64,000 bases of DNA from Bradyrhizobium diversitatis (GCF_016031635.1 NZ_JACEGD010000018.1:62001-126000); one strand, 5' to 3'; shown: positions 16,841 through 31,416, counted from the stretch's first letter. The notes: generated by a model not told the origin, from the letters alone. Translations and numbers: made by a program.

Positions 16841-16869
16841 AAAAAAAGAGCCCGGTTTTAGCCGGGCTC
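16841..16869 (-). terminator. Rho-independent terminator abutting fic start
   Basis: On the minus strand GAGCCCGGC-TAAAA-CCGGGCTC is followed by TTTTTTT. It lies between the small gene ending at 16888 and the Fic ATG at 16837, leaving only GAC before the ATG. Confidence 0.82.
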
Positions 16870-16887
16870 ATCCTTCGTTACTATTCG

Positions 16888-17094
16888 TTAAGCGTGCAGG
16901 CGCACGCTCTTGGACGCTGTCCTCGCGGAGTCCTTGGTGATCCGGGACCCCTTCGGCGCGTTGCCGTAGGCAAAACTCGCGCGCTGTTCTTGGATCGTAG
17001 CCTCGCTAACGCCCTTTTCCTTGTTCAGCTTCAAAAGCCGCTCAAGTTCCGGGCGCTCCGGGGCCCTTGTGAGGGATGGTTTGCGTTCGGCCAT
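16888..17094 (-). CDS. Small basic protein upstream of fic
   Basis: 68 residues from ATG 17094. Charged helical N-terminal half (ERPELERLLKLNKEKG), then EQRASFAYGNAP, and a Ser/Thr/Lys/Arg-rich end (SRITKDSARTASKSVRLHA). The position just before fic on the same strand is that of a Fic antitoxin. However, the canonical inhibitory motif is not visible and a terminator separates the two genes, so partner status is only a hypothesis. Confidence 0.6.
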   Translation of the reverse strand: MAERKPSLTRAPERPELERLLKLNKEKGVSEATIQEQRASFAYGNAPKGSRITKDSARTASKSVRLHA

Positions 17095-17274
17095 GTGATT
17101 CTCCCGCTTCTTAGGGCCAAGATACCTCAGCCATTTCTTAAGAAGATATAACGTTCGAGGGGCGGACAACAGTCGCGGCGGAAAATATTTCCACTCTCGG
17201 CTATCATGATTCCCCCGCGTTTTGCGGGGGCTGGCACCGTCTGCACAAAATCCCTGGCGGGTGTTTCTTATTGG

Positions 17275-18177
17275 TCACTTCTTTTCGCCCTGAATTACCG
17301 TGAACTTCCGGCGGCGATCCGGCGGGGTCTCAGTGGGCAGCGCGGGCGCCACAGAAAGCGCGGCGTCCACAAGCTGTGCAATGGTCCAAGCCTTGTTAGC
17401 CACACCCAGCGCCTTCGCTGGCGTCGTGCGCAGGGCTTCATGGACGCGGCAGAGATTGTAGTGGGCGACGTACAGCGCCACGGCTGCAACGTGGTTATCC
17501 AGCTTCTTGCTAAAGCCGTTGGTCAACCGGGTGAACCGGCGCGACGCCATGCGCAGCGATAGGTTCTGGCGCTCAACGTAGGAAGTTGAGACATACTGAT
17601 CAGGATCGCCCGATACTACGTCACGGCTTACAGCTACTACGGCGGCCGGGGAGTAGCGGCCCTGCGCTTCCTTTACTAGATGGGTTACGCTGTAGGTCTT
17701 TACGATCACGCCATGCGAGGCGTTCGGACCGAAGGCGTCGCGGATCGCTACGCGGTAGGGATGGAAGCCATCCGTGCTGATCTCAGGCTGGCCGATAACC
17801 CGGCTACGGAGATCGTGCAGGAAGTCCATCGTGCTTTCGGCATTCCGCTTGCCGACGCCCCAGCTAATGATTGCCTTCTGCGTTCCGGCCATGCCGATGA
17901 AAACGTACTGATCGCCCTTGGCGTTGATTTCGTGACGCTGGACGTTCTTTTGCTTCTTGCCGACGAAGCTCCACAACTCGTCCAGCTCAAGGCGCTCGGT
18001 GCGCACGCCGACCATGATGCGGTCGTGCAGCTCCATGCAGCCCATGCCCACGCGGAGGGCCAGGCTGGCGACGGTGCCACGGTTGACGCCGGTAAGGCGT
18101 GAGGCGGTACGGATGCCGACGCCTTCGCAAAGGGCGGCGATGACCTCAATCTGCTTTTCGCGGGCTAGCACGTTCAT
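17275..18177 (-). CDS. IS1-like DDE transposase
   Basis: 300 residues from ATG 18177; 74 upstream in-frame codons lack protein character. The N-terminal helix-turn-helix (IRTASRLTGVNRGTVASLA) is followed by a DDE core: D66 in LDELWSF, D136 in STDGFHPY and E202 in TSYVERQNL. This combination is what is annotated as IS1-family transposase in many alphaproteobacteria. It ends FTVIQGEKK. No flanking terminal inverted repeats could be identified, so present mobility is uncertain. A GC-rich hairpin (CCCCCGCG...GCGGGGG) lies downstream at 17212-17230. Confidence 0.85.
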   Translation of the reverse strand: MNVLAREKQIEVIAALCEGVGIRTASRLTGVNRGTVASLALRVGMGCMELHDRIMVGVRTERLELDELWSFVGKKQKNVQRHEINAKGDQYVFIGMAGTQKAIISWGVGKRNAESTMDFLHDLRSRVIGQPEISTDGFHPYRVAIRDAFGPNASHGVIVKTYSVTHLVKEAQGRYSPAAVVAVSRDVVSGDPDQYVSTSYVERQNLSLRMASRRFTRLTNGFSKKLDNHVAAVALYVAHYNLCRVHEALRTTPAKALGVANKAWTIAQLVDAALSVAPALPTETPPDRRRKFTVIQGEKK

Positions 18178-18688
18178 GAGGGCGCAATCCTCGTTAGGAT
18201 TGTCCCCGGGGACTCTAGAAAACCCGCTCTGCAAAGCGTATATTCTAGTTTGGTCGCTAGCCCGGGGCGCAATCTCGGGTGGGTGACTAGGGATCGCTGA
18301 GGCTGCAACCACGGCGGTCCCGCTAATTCGATGATGGTTCAGGGAGCCGGATTCGGACCGACATCTCCACACTTGTAGGGGCGGGTGTCCTACCATTTAG
18401 ACGATCCCTGATAGTCCAGAGCCGATTAAGGGCCCCTGCGCTTCCATCTCACCGGAGCCGCGCAGGGGCCCTACTGCTATTCCGAGCCCGCGACGCCGTT
18501 CGGCGAAACGCACGGGCTCTCCTTGTTGTCTGCATGGCTAACCTCCGCGCCAATGCAGAAAACCGTAATGCGGATTTTGGATAAGGTCAAGCCGCTATCC
18601 TAAATCCGCAAACAATTTTCTTGACGAAGAGATTCGCTTCGCGTAAATAGGCTTGGCGCGATCCAGTTTCGTGAACGGAGATTGCCTT
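18178..18688. other. Structured non-coding region between transposase and 18689 gene
   Basis: 511 bp without a gene but rich in structure. It holds the tRNA-like sequence (18334-18410, minus) and a hairpin with perfect 13-bp arms (AGGGCCCCTGCGC 18429-18441 and GCGCAGGGGCCCT 18460-18472). A second hairpin at 18484-18519 has arms GAGCCCG/CGGGCTC and an inner CGCCGTTCGGCG. None carries a T-tract on either strand. Confidence 0.6.
18334..18410 (-). tRNA. tRNA-like sequence with encoded CCA, probable pseudo-tRNA
   Basis: 77 nt on the minus strand. The acceptor stem is a perfect 7 bp (TCAGGGA/TCCCTGA), followed by A and an encoded CCA. The D arm has four pairs (GTCT/GGAC) and loop AAATGGTA with A14, G18, G19 and A21. 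The T arm has GTCGG/CCGGC around TCCGAAT, where T55 is replaced by C. The anticodon arm is poor: CCCGC and AGTGT hardly pair, and position 33 is C, so the anticodon (CTA if numbering is canonical) is unreliable. It is either a decayed or a non-canonical tRNA. Confidence 0.5.
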
Positions 18689-19456
18689 ATGAATGGTGAG
18701 AACGTAGCCTCGGCAGAGGCAGCCAAGGCGAAGCCGGGTGACGCGCGCCAGCGCTCCACCATCGGCTTCCCGTACATGCCTCTCAAGGACGCTGTGGAGC
18801 TTGTGGAAGCGATCCACGGTAATGTCGGCTTGGGGGAGTGTGACGACGACCAGCTCGCGGCTTGGAGCGGGCAAAGCACTAAAAGCAGCGGCTTCCGGGT
18901 CCAAATCAGCTCTGCTCGCCAGTTTGGCCTCATTACCAGCGATGCTGCGGGCCGGTACAGGCTGACCGACCTGGGGCGCATGATTGTTGACCCCAATCAA
19001 GCGCGTGAGGCCAAGGCTTTGGCCTTTCTAAATGTGCCGCTCTACAAAGGCATCTTTGAGAAGTATCGAGGCGGCGTCCTCCCAAGCCAAGCCGCCGCCC
19101 TTGAGCGCGAAATGGTGGGTATGGGAGTCTCGGATAAGGTCAAGGACCGGGCCCGGCAGACCTTCGAGCGCTCCGCGGAGCAGGCCGGTTACTTTGAGCA
19201 CGGAAAGAACCGGCTAGTTATGCCCGCTGTTTCCACAGTCCGCGATGCTCCCGCTCCTGAGCCGGAGGAGCCCAAGGGAGGTGGTGGAGGAAACGGCGGC
19301 GGGCTCCCGCCATCCGGCGTTGATCCTATCATTCAAGGGCTTCTGGTGCGCTTGCCCCCGTCCGGGAGCGTATGGGCGGAGGCGGAACGCAATCTTTGGC
19401 TGGAACTTCTGAAGGGGAGTTTTCAGCTGATCTACAAGGACAAGGACCCAGCTTAG
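18689..19456 (+). CDS. DUF5343-like protein of the island
   Basis: 255 residues from ATG 18689, with GGAG about 10 nt upstream; an earlier start at 18653 overlaps this site. Residues 30-170 contain LVEAIHGNVGLGECDDDQLAAW, then a winged-helix-like stretch (QFGLITSDAAGRYRLTDLGRMI) and FLNVPLYKGIFEKYRGG, the pattern I associate with DUF5343. A Gly/Pro-rich linker (about 195-215) leads to a short C-terminal helix. It is probably a DNA-binding or regulatory protein of mobile regions; function unknown. Confidence 0.6.
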   Translation: MNGENVASAEAAKAKPGDARQRSTIGFPYMPLKDAVELVEAIHGNVGLGECDDDQLAAWSGQSTKSSGFRVQISSARQFGLITSDAAGRYRLTDLGRMIVDPNQAREAKALAFLNVPLYKGIFEKYRGGVLPSQAAALEREMVGMGVSDKVKDRARQTFERSAEQAGYFEHGKNRLVMPAVSTVRDAPAPEPEEPKGGGGGNGGGLPPSGVDPIIQGLLVRLPPSGSVWAEAERNLWLELLKGSFQLIYKDKDPA

Positions 19457-19879
19457 GGTAGACGAATAGCCGAACCTGTGTAGATTCCAGATTCGCGTGG
19501 TCCTAGGCCACGTGAAAAGCACGAAGGCCAGCCCGGGAAACCGGACCAGCCTTCGGAAGGGAAGCTCTCTTAAAAAAGGGCGGTGGGGTCGTTTCCTTGG
19601 CCGGGGCGGCCCCATTCCTTTTGGTCAACGTTATGTTGACTGACAACAATCTACGAATTTTTGCTGTTTGGTCAAATGCCTAGCAAATATTTTTGCGCAT
19701 TGGGCGCGCCGGAATCGAGCCCAGCCTAGGTCCTTAAGCTATCCTTCGCTTTCAGCGTCTTATGCGAAAACTGAATTTTTGGTAGTGGCATGAAAGAGGC
19801 CGCCAACTGAGGCGGCCTCTACGCTCTCGATGTCTGGTACTCTCGACCTATATGGGCTGCCTCGTATGTAGCGAGCGGC

Positions 19880-19956
19880 CGCCAGATTTCAAATCAGGCC
19901 ACTCCCAAAATCAAACTAGGCCACCGTGCTCGGAAACAGGCCAGCGCCATCTTCCG
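19880..19956. mobile_element. IS21-like end remnant, right copy
   Basis: 19902-19956 is 50/55 identical to 16106-16160, ungapped and in direct orientation. It is preceded by another sub-repeat (AAATCAGGCCACTCCC). It stops 5 bp before the recA SOS box. Together the two copies bracket 3.8 kb carrying fic, transposase and the DUF5343-like gene. Confidence 0.6.
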
Positions 19957-19961
19957 CAAAA

Positions 19962-19976
19962 GAACATATTGCGAAC
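19962..19976 (+). promoter_or_regulatory. LexA SOS box of recA (alphaproteobacterial type)
   Basis: GAAC-ATATTGC-GAAC matches the alphaproteobacterial LexA site GAACN7GAAC exactly. It lies 93 bp upstream of the recA start, so LexA repression and DNA-damage induction are expected. Confidence 0.88.
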
Positions 19977-20069
19977 GAGGAACAAATAGGGTACATTGCT
20001 TTTATCGCCGAGCTGCCTCGCCAATTGTTTGTCCCTCACGCGAATCCTCGCCATAAGGAGCACGACCCA

Positions 20070-21158
<1,089 letters not shown>

Positions 21159-21187
21159 GTTTCAAGCAGTCGAGTTTTCGCGAGGAG

Positions 21188-21237
21188 CGGGCACTGAGGA
21201 CGTTGAGTTGCCGACGTCATCGGTGCCCGTTTCGTTT
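21188..21237 (+). terminator. Probable recA terminator
   Basis: Arms CGGGCACTGAGGACGT and ACGTCATCGGTGCCCG pair except at two positions and are followed by TTTCGTTT, 30 bp after the recA stop. Confidence 0.6.
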
Positions 21238-21260
21238 GGCGTGAGGAAGGACGCGTCGAG

Positions 21261-22253
21261 ATGAAGCGTGTGATCTTGACCAGCTCGTCCGGCGTCGGTC
21301 TTGCCCACGCCGATCGCGCCGACATGGTCGTCCCCTTCATCTATCGCTTCGCTTCCGGGCCACTTCCCACGGCTGACCACCTCAGTAGCTATCTCGCCTC
21401 CAGGTGGTGGTCTAACGGGATGCACTGGTCGGATTGCGTCGGCGTCCGTCAATCGCCCCTTCTCAGGCGCCAGGATCGGGCGGGTGCGTTGCTCTGGGTC
21501 TGCGAAACCTACGGGGTCGATCTCATCGAACTGTGGTTCGATCCCGAACCCAATAGTCAATTGCAGTTGATCTGGCTCCTCGATTACTTGCGTTCCGAAC
21601 CATCCATCACGGAGAAGCTGAGATTGCGACGCGTCGATTTCGATCTGCGCGGAGCAGATCCCTCAGAGCTTCGTCACCGTGACGTGCGGCAGGTCGATAT
21701 CGTGGAAAGCGATCTTGGGATCGCCAGCATGGCCTGGGAAGCTTACCGCGCGCCGACGCCCGAGCTTTGCGCCGGGCTGCTCGACAGGCCGCTCGGCAAG
21801 CTGTCTTTCCTGAAGCCGGCGATGGAAGACCTGCTCGCAGAACTGCCGTCGCCGGCGACGGGACTGGGCGCGACGGAGACGCGGCTTCTCGAGCGGATTG
21901 CAGGCGGACACAGTCGCACCGATGAGCTGTTTCGGCCGGGCGCGCTGGCAACACGCGTGTTCGATCCGTGGGAGTTGGGCGCGTTGCTCGAAGGGCTCGC
22001 ATTTGGCCCGGCGCCGGCGATCGCGGGTCTGGACGGCAAGCTGGCGACACTCGATCCGGACAACGCGAGAAGTCGTAATGCTGCCTTTCGCCGGAGCCGG
22101 CTGTCGCTGACGGAGTTTGGCGAGGCGGTCCTGGCGGGCCGGGAAGATTTTCGCGGTCCCAACCCGATCAAACGCTGGTGGGGCGGCACGCTTCTCACCA
22201 GTGAACGGCTTTGGCGCTGGGATGGCGAGCGCCAGTCGTTGATCGCGCCCTAA
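21261..22253 (+). CDS. DUF1835-like conserved hypothetical protein
   Basis: 330 residues. The N-terminus MKRVILTSSSGVGLAHADRAD followed by VVPFIYRFASGPLP, and later RWWSNGMHWSDC, resembles proteins of the DUF1835 type, which have an N-terminal Rossmann-like part. The C-terminus has a wHTH-like RSRLSLTEFGEAVLAG and ends with an aromatic stretch (RWWGGTLLTSERLWRWD). No catalytic assignment. Its TAA stop lies at the start of RIME-like repeat copy 2. It is convergent with gcvP. Confidence 0.65.
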   Translation: MKRVILTSSSGVGLAHADRADMVVPFIYRFASGPLPTADHLSSYLASRWWSNGMHWSDCVGVRQSPLLRRQDRAGALLWVCETYGVDLIELWFDPEPNSQLQLIWLLDYLRSEPSITEKLRLRRVDFDLRGADPSELRHRDVRQVDIVESDLGIASMAWEAYRAPTPELCAGLLDRPLGKLSFLKPAMEDLLAELPSPATGLGATETRLLERIAGGHSRTDELFRPGALATRVFDPWELGALLEGLAFGPAPAIAGLDGKLATLDPDNARSRNAAFRRSRLSLTEFGEAVLAGREDFRGPNPIKRWWGGTLLTSERLWRWDGERQSLIAP

Positions 22254-22356
22254 AGCGCGATGCGATTAGGATGAATCGTCATCGCGCTTTAGGTTGTTGT
22301 TTAAGCATGATCTTTTCGGAAAACCGCTGCGCACTTTTCCGGATCATGCTTTAGCG
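22250..22356. repeat. RIME-like intergenic repeat, copy 2
   Basis: Begins CTAAAGCGCGATG and ends GGATCATGCTTTAGCGG, with the same two-palindrome layout as 14551-14657. The first arm contains the TAA stop of the plus-strand gene ending at 22253. Confidence 0.9.
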
Positions 22357-22370
22357 GCGCATTTCGGTGT

Positions 22371-22484
22371 TGTAGGGTGGATTAGCCGAAGGCGTAATCC
22401 ACCACTGTTTATCTCCGCGAAGCTGAAGTGGTGGGTTACGTCGGCGGCCTGCGCTTCGCGCGACCGCCCGCTAACCACCCTACA
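22371..22484. repeat. Inverted repeat between convergent genes
   Basis: TGTAGGGTGGATTAGC at 22371 and GCTAACCACCCTACA at 22470-22484 are outer arms. Inner segments GTAATCCACCAC and GTGGTGGGTTAC also pair. It sits 4 bp before the gcvP stop and may act as a bidirectional terminator or RNA-stabilising element. Confidence 0.7.
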
Positions 22485-22488
22485 AATC

Positions 22489-25359
<2,871 letters not shown>

Positions 25360-25387
25360 GGGTCCTCGCTTTAGATTTGGCTGTCGG

Positions 25388-25490
25388 TGTCATGCCCCGC
25401 GAAGGCGGGGCATCCAGCACTCACCAGCAGCGCGGATTGAACCGAGAGGCCGCGGCGTACTGGATCACCCGCCTTCGCGGGTGATGACAC
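25388..25490. repeat. REP-like element inside the gcv operon
   Basis: GTCATGCCCCGC...GCGGGGCAT hairpin at the left and a GATCACCCGC...GCGGGTGATGAC hairpin at the right, joined by GCGGCGTACTGGAT. The same GCGGCGTACTGGAT plus hairpin occurs at 31537-31574. It lies between gcvH and gcvP. Confidence 0.8.
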
Positions 25491-25518
25491 TGAGTATGAG
25501 GCGCCTGTCCTCGTCATC

Positions 25519-25887
25519 TCACGCCGTGTGCGCCTTGTAGGCAGCCTCATCCATGAGGCTGCCTAGTTCGCTCTTGTCTGCCATCTTGATCTTGAAGAAC
25601 CAGGCCGCGCCCTGCGCATCCGAGTTCACCAGCGCCGGTTCGGCGGCGAGCGCCTCGTTGGCCTCGAGCACTTCGCCCGTAACAGGCGCGTAGACGTCGG
25701 AGGCGGCTTTCACCGATTCCACGACCGCGGCGGCTTCGGCCTTCTTCAAGCTCCGGCCGACCTTGGGCAATTCGACGAATACGACGTCGCCGAGCTGCTG
25801 CTGGGCGTAGTCGGTGATGCCGACCGTGGCGGTATCGCCGTCGATCGCGAGCCATTCGTGGTCGGAGGTGTACAGCGTCGTGGTCAT
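25519..25887 (-). CDS. gcvH: Glycine cleavage system H protein
   Basis: 122 residues. The lipoyl-attachment site is VESVK60AASD, embedded in the lipoyl fold (GDVVFVELPKVG, then YAPVTGEVLEANEAL). It carries the aminomethyl intermediate between GcvP, GcvT and dihydrolipoamide dehydrogenase. It starts 10 bp after gcvT and belongs to the riboswitch-controlled operon. Confidence 0.98.
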   Translation of the reverse strand: MTTTLYTSDHEWLAIDGDTATVGITDYAQQQLGDVVFVELPKVGRSLKKAEAAAVVESVKAASDVYAPVTGEVLEANEALAAEPALVNSDAQGAAWFFKIKMADKSELGSLMDEAAYKAHTA

Positions 25888-25897
25888 TGTCTTGTCC

Positions 25898-27046
25898 TCA
25901 GCGTTTGTAAGTGTTTTTCACGAAGGGCATGGCGGCGACTGCGAGCGGCAGGCGCTGGCCGCGCACCTCGGCGAAGAGTTTTGTGCCGAGCGCGCTCAGA
26001 TTCGTGGGCACATAGCCCATCGCGACCGGCGCATTCAGGCTCGGGCCGAAACCGCCCGAGGTGACCTTGCCGATCGGCTCGCCGCCGGCCGCGTCCGCAA
26101 ACAGCGGCGCGCCCTCGCGCACCGGCGCGCGGCCTTCGGCGCGCAGGCCGACACGGCGGCGGGATGCGCCGCTATCGAAATGCGCAAGGATCTTCTCGGC
26201 GCCGGGAAAACCGCCGGCGCGCAACCCGCCGCTGCGGCGGCTCTTCTGCACCGACCATTCCAGCGCGGCCTCGACCGGCGTCGTCGCCGTGTCGATGTCG
26301 TGACCGTAGAGGCAAAGCCCGGCTTCAAGCCGCAGGCTGTCGCGGGCGCCGAGGCCGATCGGCAGCACGTCCGGATTTTCGAGCAGCGTCCTGGTCAGGC
26401 GCTCGGCGTCCGCGGCGGGAACGGAGATTTCGAAGCCGTCCTCGCCGGTATAGCCGGAGCGCGAGACGAAGCATTTGACGCCGGCGACCTCATGCGGGCC
26501 GGCATCCATGAATGTCATCGACGGCGCCTCTGCACACAATTTCGCCAGCGCCGCTTCCGCCTTCGGGCCCTGCAGCGCGATCAGCGCGCGGTCGGCAAGA
26601 GAATCGATGACGCAGTCGTCCGCGAGGTGCGCGCGCAGATGCGCCTCGTCAGCCTCCTTGCAGGCGGCGTTGACGACCAGGAACAGGCGATCGCCGAAAT
26701 TGGCGACCATGAGATCGTCGAGGATCCCGCCGTCCGCATTGGTGAACTGAGCGTAGCGCTGCCGTCCCGGCGCAATCGCCACGATGTCCTGCGGCACCAG
26801 CCGTTCCAGCGCGCGGGCGGCGTCCTCGACCTTGCCGGACTTCGGCCGGAGCGCGAGCTGGCCCATATGGGAGACGTCGAACAGGCCGGCCGCGGCGCGC
26901 GTATGGAGGTGCTCCTTCAGCACGCCGGCAGGATACTGCACGGGCATGTCGTAGCCGGCGAACGGCACCATCTTGCCGCCGAGGGACACATGCAGGGCGT
27001 GGAGGGGCGTCTGTCGGAGCGATTTCTGGTCGTCGGGTACTGGCAT
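25898..27046 (-). CDS. gcvT: Aminomethyltransferase GcvT
   Basis: 382 residues from ATG 27046 (MPVPDDQKSLRQTPLH); a 15-codon longer frame would run into the riboswitch. It has GLFDVSHMGQ, the folate-binding SGYTGEDGFEISVP and RDSLRLEAGLCLYGHD. It transfers the methylene group to tetrahydrofolate and releases ammonia. First gene of the gcv operon, directly behind the tandem glycine riboswitch. Confidence 0.97.
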   Translation of the reverse strand: MPVPDDQKSLRQTPLHALHVSLGGKMVPFAGYDMPVQYPAGVLKEHLHTRAAAGLFDVSHMGQLALRPKSGKVEDAARALERLVPQDIVAIAPGRQRYAQFTNADGGILDDLMVANFGDRLFLVVNAACKEADEAHLRAHLADDCVIDSLADRALIALQGPKAEAALAKLCAEAPSMTFMDAGPHEVAGVKCFVSRSGYTGEDGFEISVPAADAERLTRTLLENPDVLPIGLGARDSLRLEAGLCLYGHDIDTATTPVEAALEWSVQKSRRSGGLRAGGFPGAEKILAHFDSGASRRRVGLRAEGRAPVREGAPLFADAAGGEPIGKVTSGGFGPSLNAPVAMGYVPTNLSALGTKLFAEVRGQRLPLAVAAMPFVKNTYKR

Positions 27047-27098
27047 CACAGGGGTCCTCGGCGGTTCCCCGGGGACGATTCCCCGGGCCAACCTGTCG

Positions 27099-27277
27099 AA
27101 GCCCCATCTGTCGCTGTGCCTGAGAGTATTATCCCGTCGGCGGGTGCCACCCGGGTTGTTAGGCCCGTCGGCGCCTCTTTCCAGATGCTGTCAAAGCCAC
27201 GCGGTCCTTTTGCCTGAGAGTTTCCGGGGCGGTTGCTCCTTCGGCGCCGGCAGTGAAGCCGGTCTCTCCCGACGTGG
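27099..27277 (-). promoter_or_regulatory. Tandem glycine riboswitch upstream of gcvT
   Basis: On the minus strand the first aptamer runs from CGGGAGAGACC through CGCCGAAGGAGCAACCGC to ACTCTCAGGCAAAAGGACC. The second has TCTGGAAAGAGGCGCC and ACTCTCAGGCACAGCGACAG. Both carry the ACTCTCAGGCA core and are joined by a short linker, the cooperative two-aptamer arrangement. It lies 50 bp before the gcvT start and should activate glycine catabolism when glycine is high. Confidence 0.95.
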
Positions 27278-27504
27278 CCGTACGATATAGATGGTTACAG
27301 ACCACAGGCCGGCCAAGCCTGTCAACGCGGCGGTTTCGCCTTTTCAACCGGGATTGCGCGCCTGCGGCAACCCTCTGATCTCCTTGCACAGTTTCTGGAC
27401 ACTGAAGCAGGCCTTGTCTAAAAGCGCTCTGGCCCGCAGATATCAGCCCTAACCTCTGGTTTGGATGGCAGGAAGCGGGTCCAAGCACACCCGATTGGAT
27501 GAAC

Positions 27505-30183
<2,679 letters not shown>

Positions 30184-30189
30184 GTCGCC

Positions 30190-31416
30190 ATGGCCCCCGT
30201 TCCGCGCGGACGTGGGCTTCGCGATCCCGAATTTCGGGATCGCCTCTACGATCTGCTGGAGCACGATCCCTTGGCCTATTCGGTCGGGTCGCGCTTCATC
30301 CAGCTGATCATCGGGATCATCGTGCTCAATGTGGCCGCGATGATCCTCGCCTCGGTGCCGGAGCTCGATGCGCAGTTCGGCACGCTGTTCGCAGCCATCA
30401 CCGTCCTGTCCGTGATCGTGTTCGCGCTGGAATATGCGGCGCGGCTGTGGACGGTGGCGGGGCACACCCAGCGCAAGGGCTCCGCGCTGGCCGACCGGCT
30501 CGGCTACGCCTTCTCCGCGCTCGGCATCATCGATCTCATGGCGTTCCTGCCCGCCGCAATCGTGCTCGCCACCGGCGGGCATGCGACGCTGGCCGCGCTC
30601 GGCGTGCTGCCGTTCTTCAAGCTGATCCGCTATTCGCCGGCGATGCGCTCGCTGCTTGCGGCCGTGCATGCCGAGCGGCGCGCGCTGATCGGCTGCATCG
30701 TCATCCTGATCGGCGCGGTGCTGACCTTCGCCTCGCTGCTCTACGCCATCGAGCGCGACGTGCAGCCGGACAAGCTCGGCACCATTCCGCAGGCGATGTG
30801 GTGGGCGATCGTCACGCTCGGCACCGTCGGCTATGGCGACGTCGTGCCGGTGACGCCGCTCGGCAAGTTCGTCTCCACCTTCGCCATCGTCGCCGGCTTC
30901 GCCATGATCGCGCTGCCGGTCGCGATCATCTCGACCGCATTCGCGGAAGAGGTGAAGCGGCGCGATTTCGTCGTCACCTGGGGCATGCTGGCGCGGGTGC
31001 CGCTGTTCTCGCATCTGTCGGCGGCGGAGATCGCCGACATCATGCGCCTATTGCGGGCGCGCACCATCGAGCAGGGCGAGATCCTGGTGCGGCGGGGCGA
31101 TGTCGCCTCGTCGATGTATTTCATCACCGCCGGCGAGGTCGAGATCGCGCTGCCGAGCCAGCATGTGCGCCTTAGCGACGGCACCTTCTTCGGCGAGATC
31201 GCGCTGCTGCACAAAACAAAACGCAGCGGCACGGTGACGGCGACCCGCAAGACCCGGCTGCTCGTGCTCGACGCCCAGGATTTTCACGCGCTGATCGAGC
31301 GCATGCCGACGCTGGCCGACCATGTCCACACCACCGCCAAGGCACGGCTCGCCGACACCGGCGATCTCGCGCTGGCGGAGCTGGCGCAGGCGGGGGAGGA
31401 AGGCGGAGCGGGCTGA
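30190..31416 (+). CDS. Cyclic-nucleotide-gated potassium channel (MlotiK1-like)
   Basis: 408 residues: six hydrophobic segments between about 35 and 250, with a selectivity filter TVGYGD at 212-217 between S5 and S6. This is followed by a cytoplasmic cyclic-nucleotide-binding domain at about 275-390 (LVRRGDVASSMYFITAGEVEI, then DGTFFGEIALL). The S4 region (FFKLIRYSPAMRSL) has few positive residues. The layout matches MlotiK1, the rhizobial cAMP-gated K+ channel. Probably co-transcribed with alaS. Confidence 0.92.
   Translation: MAPVPRGRGLRDPEFRDRLYDLLEHDPLAYSVGSRFIQLIIGIIVLNVAAMILASVPELDAQFGTLFAAITVLSVIVFALEYAARLWTVAGHTQRKGSALADRLGYAFSALGIIDLMAFLPAAIVLATGGHATLAALGVLPFFKLIRYSPAMRSLLAAVHAERRALIGCIVILIGAVLTFASLLYAIERDVQPDKLGTIPQAMWWAIVTLGTVGYGDVVPVTPLGKFVSTFAIVAGFAMIALPVAIISTAFAEEVKRRDFVVTWGMLARVPLFSHLSAAEIADIMRLLRARTIEQGEILVRRGDVASSMYFITAGEVEIALPSQHVRLSDGTFFGEIALLHKTKRSGTVTATRKTRLLVLDAQDFHALIERMPTLADHVHTTAKARLADTGDLALAELAQAGEEGGAG

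Larger units (their letters stand above)
19457..20069. other. Right island boundary and recA leader
   Basis: 613 bp without a gene. It is AT-rich around 19616-19700, with a GAGGCCGCCAACTGAGGCGGCCTC hairpin at 19796-19819 that matches the one at the left boundary (15924). It then holds the right IS21-like remnant (to 19956), the SOS box (19962-19976), and about 93 bp of recA leader. Confidence 0.65.

Noticed and set aside
18690..19456. DUF5343-like gene plus fic considered as a complete anti-phage defence island
   Set aside because: Only mobile-region association is visible. No known defence module partner (helicase, nuclease, NTPase) is present, so a defence claim is not supported.
19795..19956. 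CRISPR array suggested by repeated AAATCAAAC-AGGCCA units at 16.1 and 19.9 kb
   Set aside because: Units are irregular, spaced 20-30 bp without unique equal-length spacers, and match IS21-like multi-repeat ends. No cas genes in the window.
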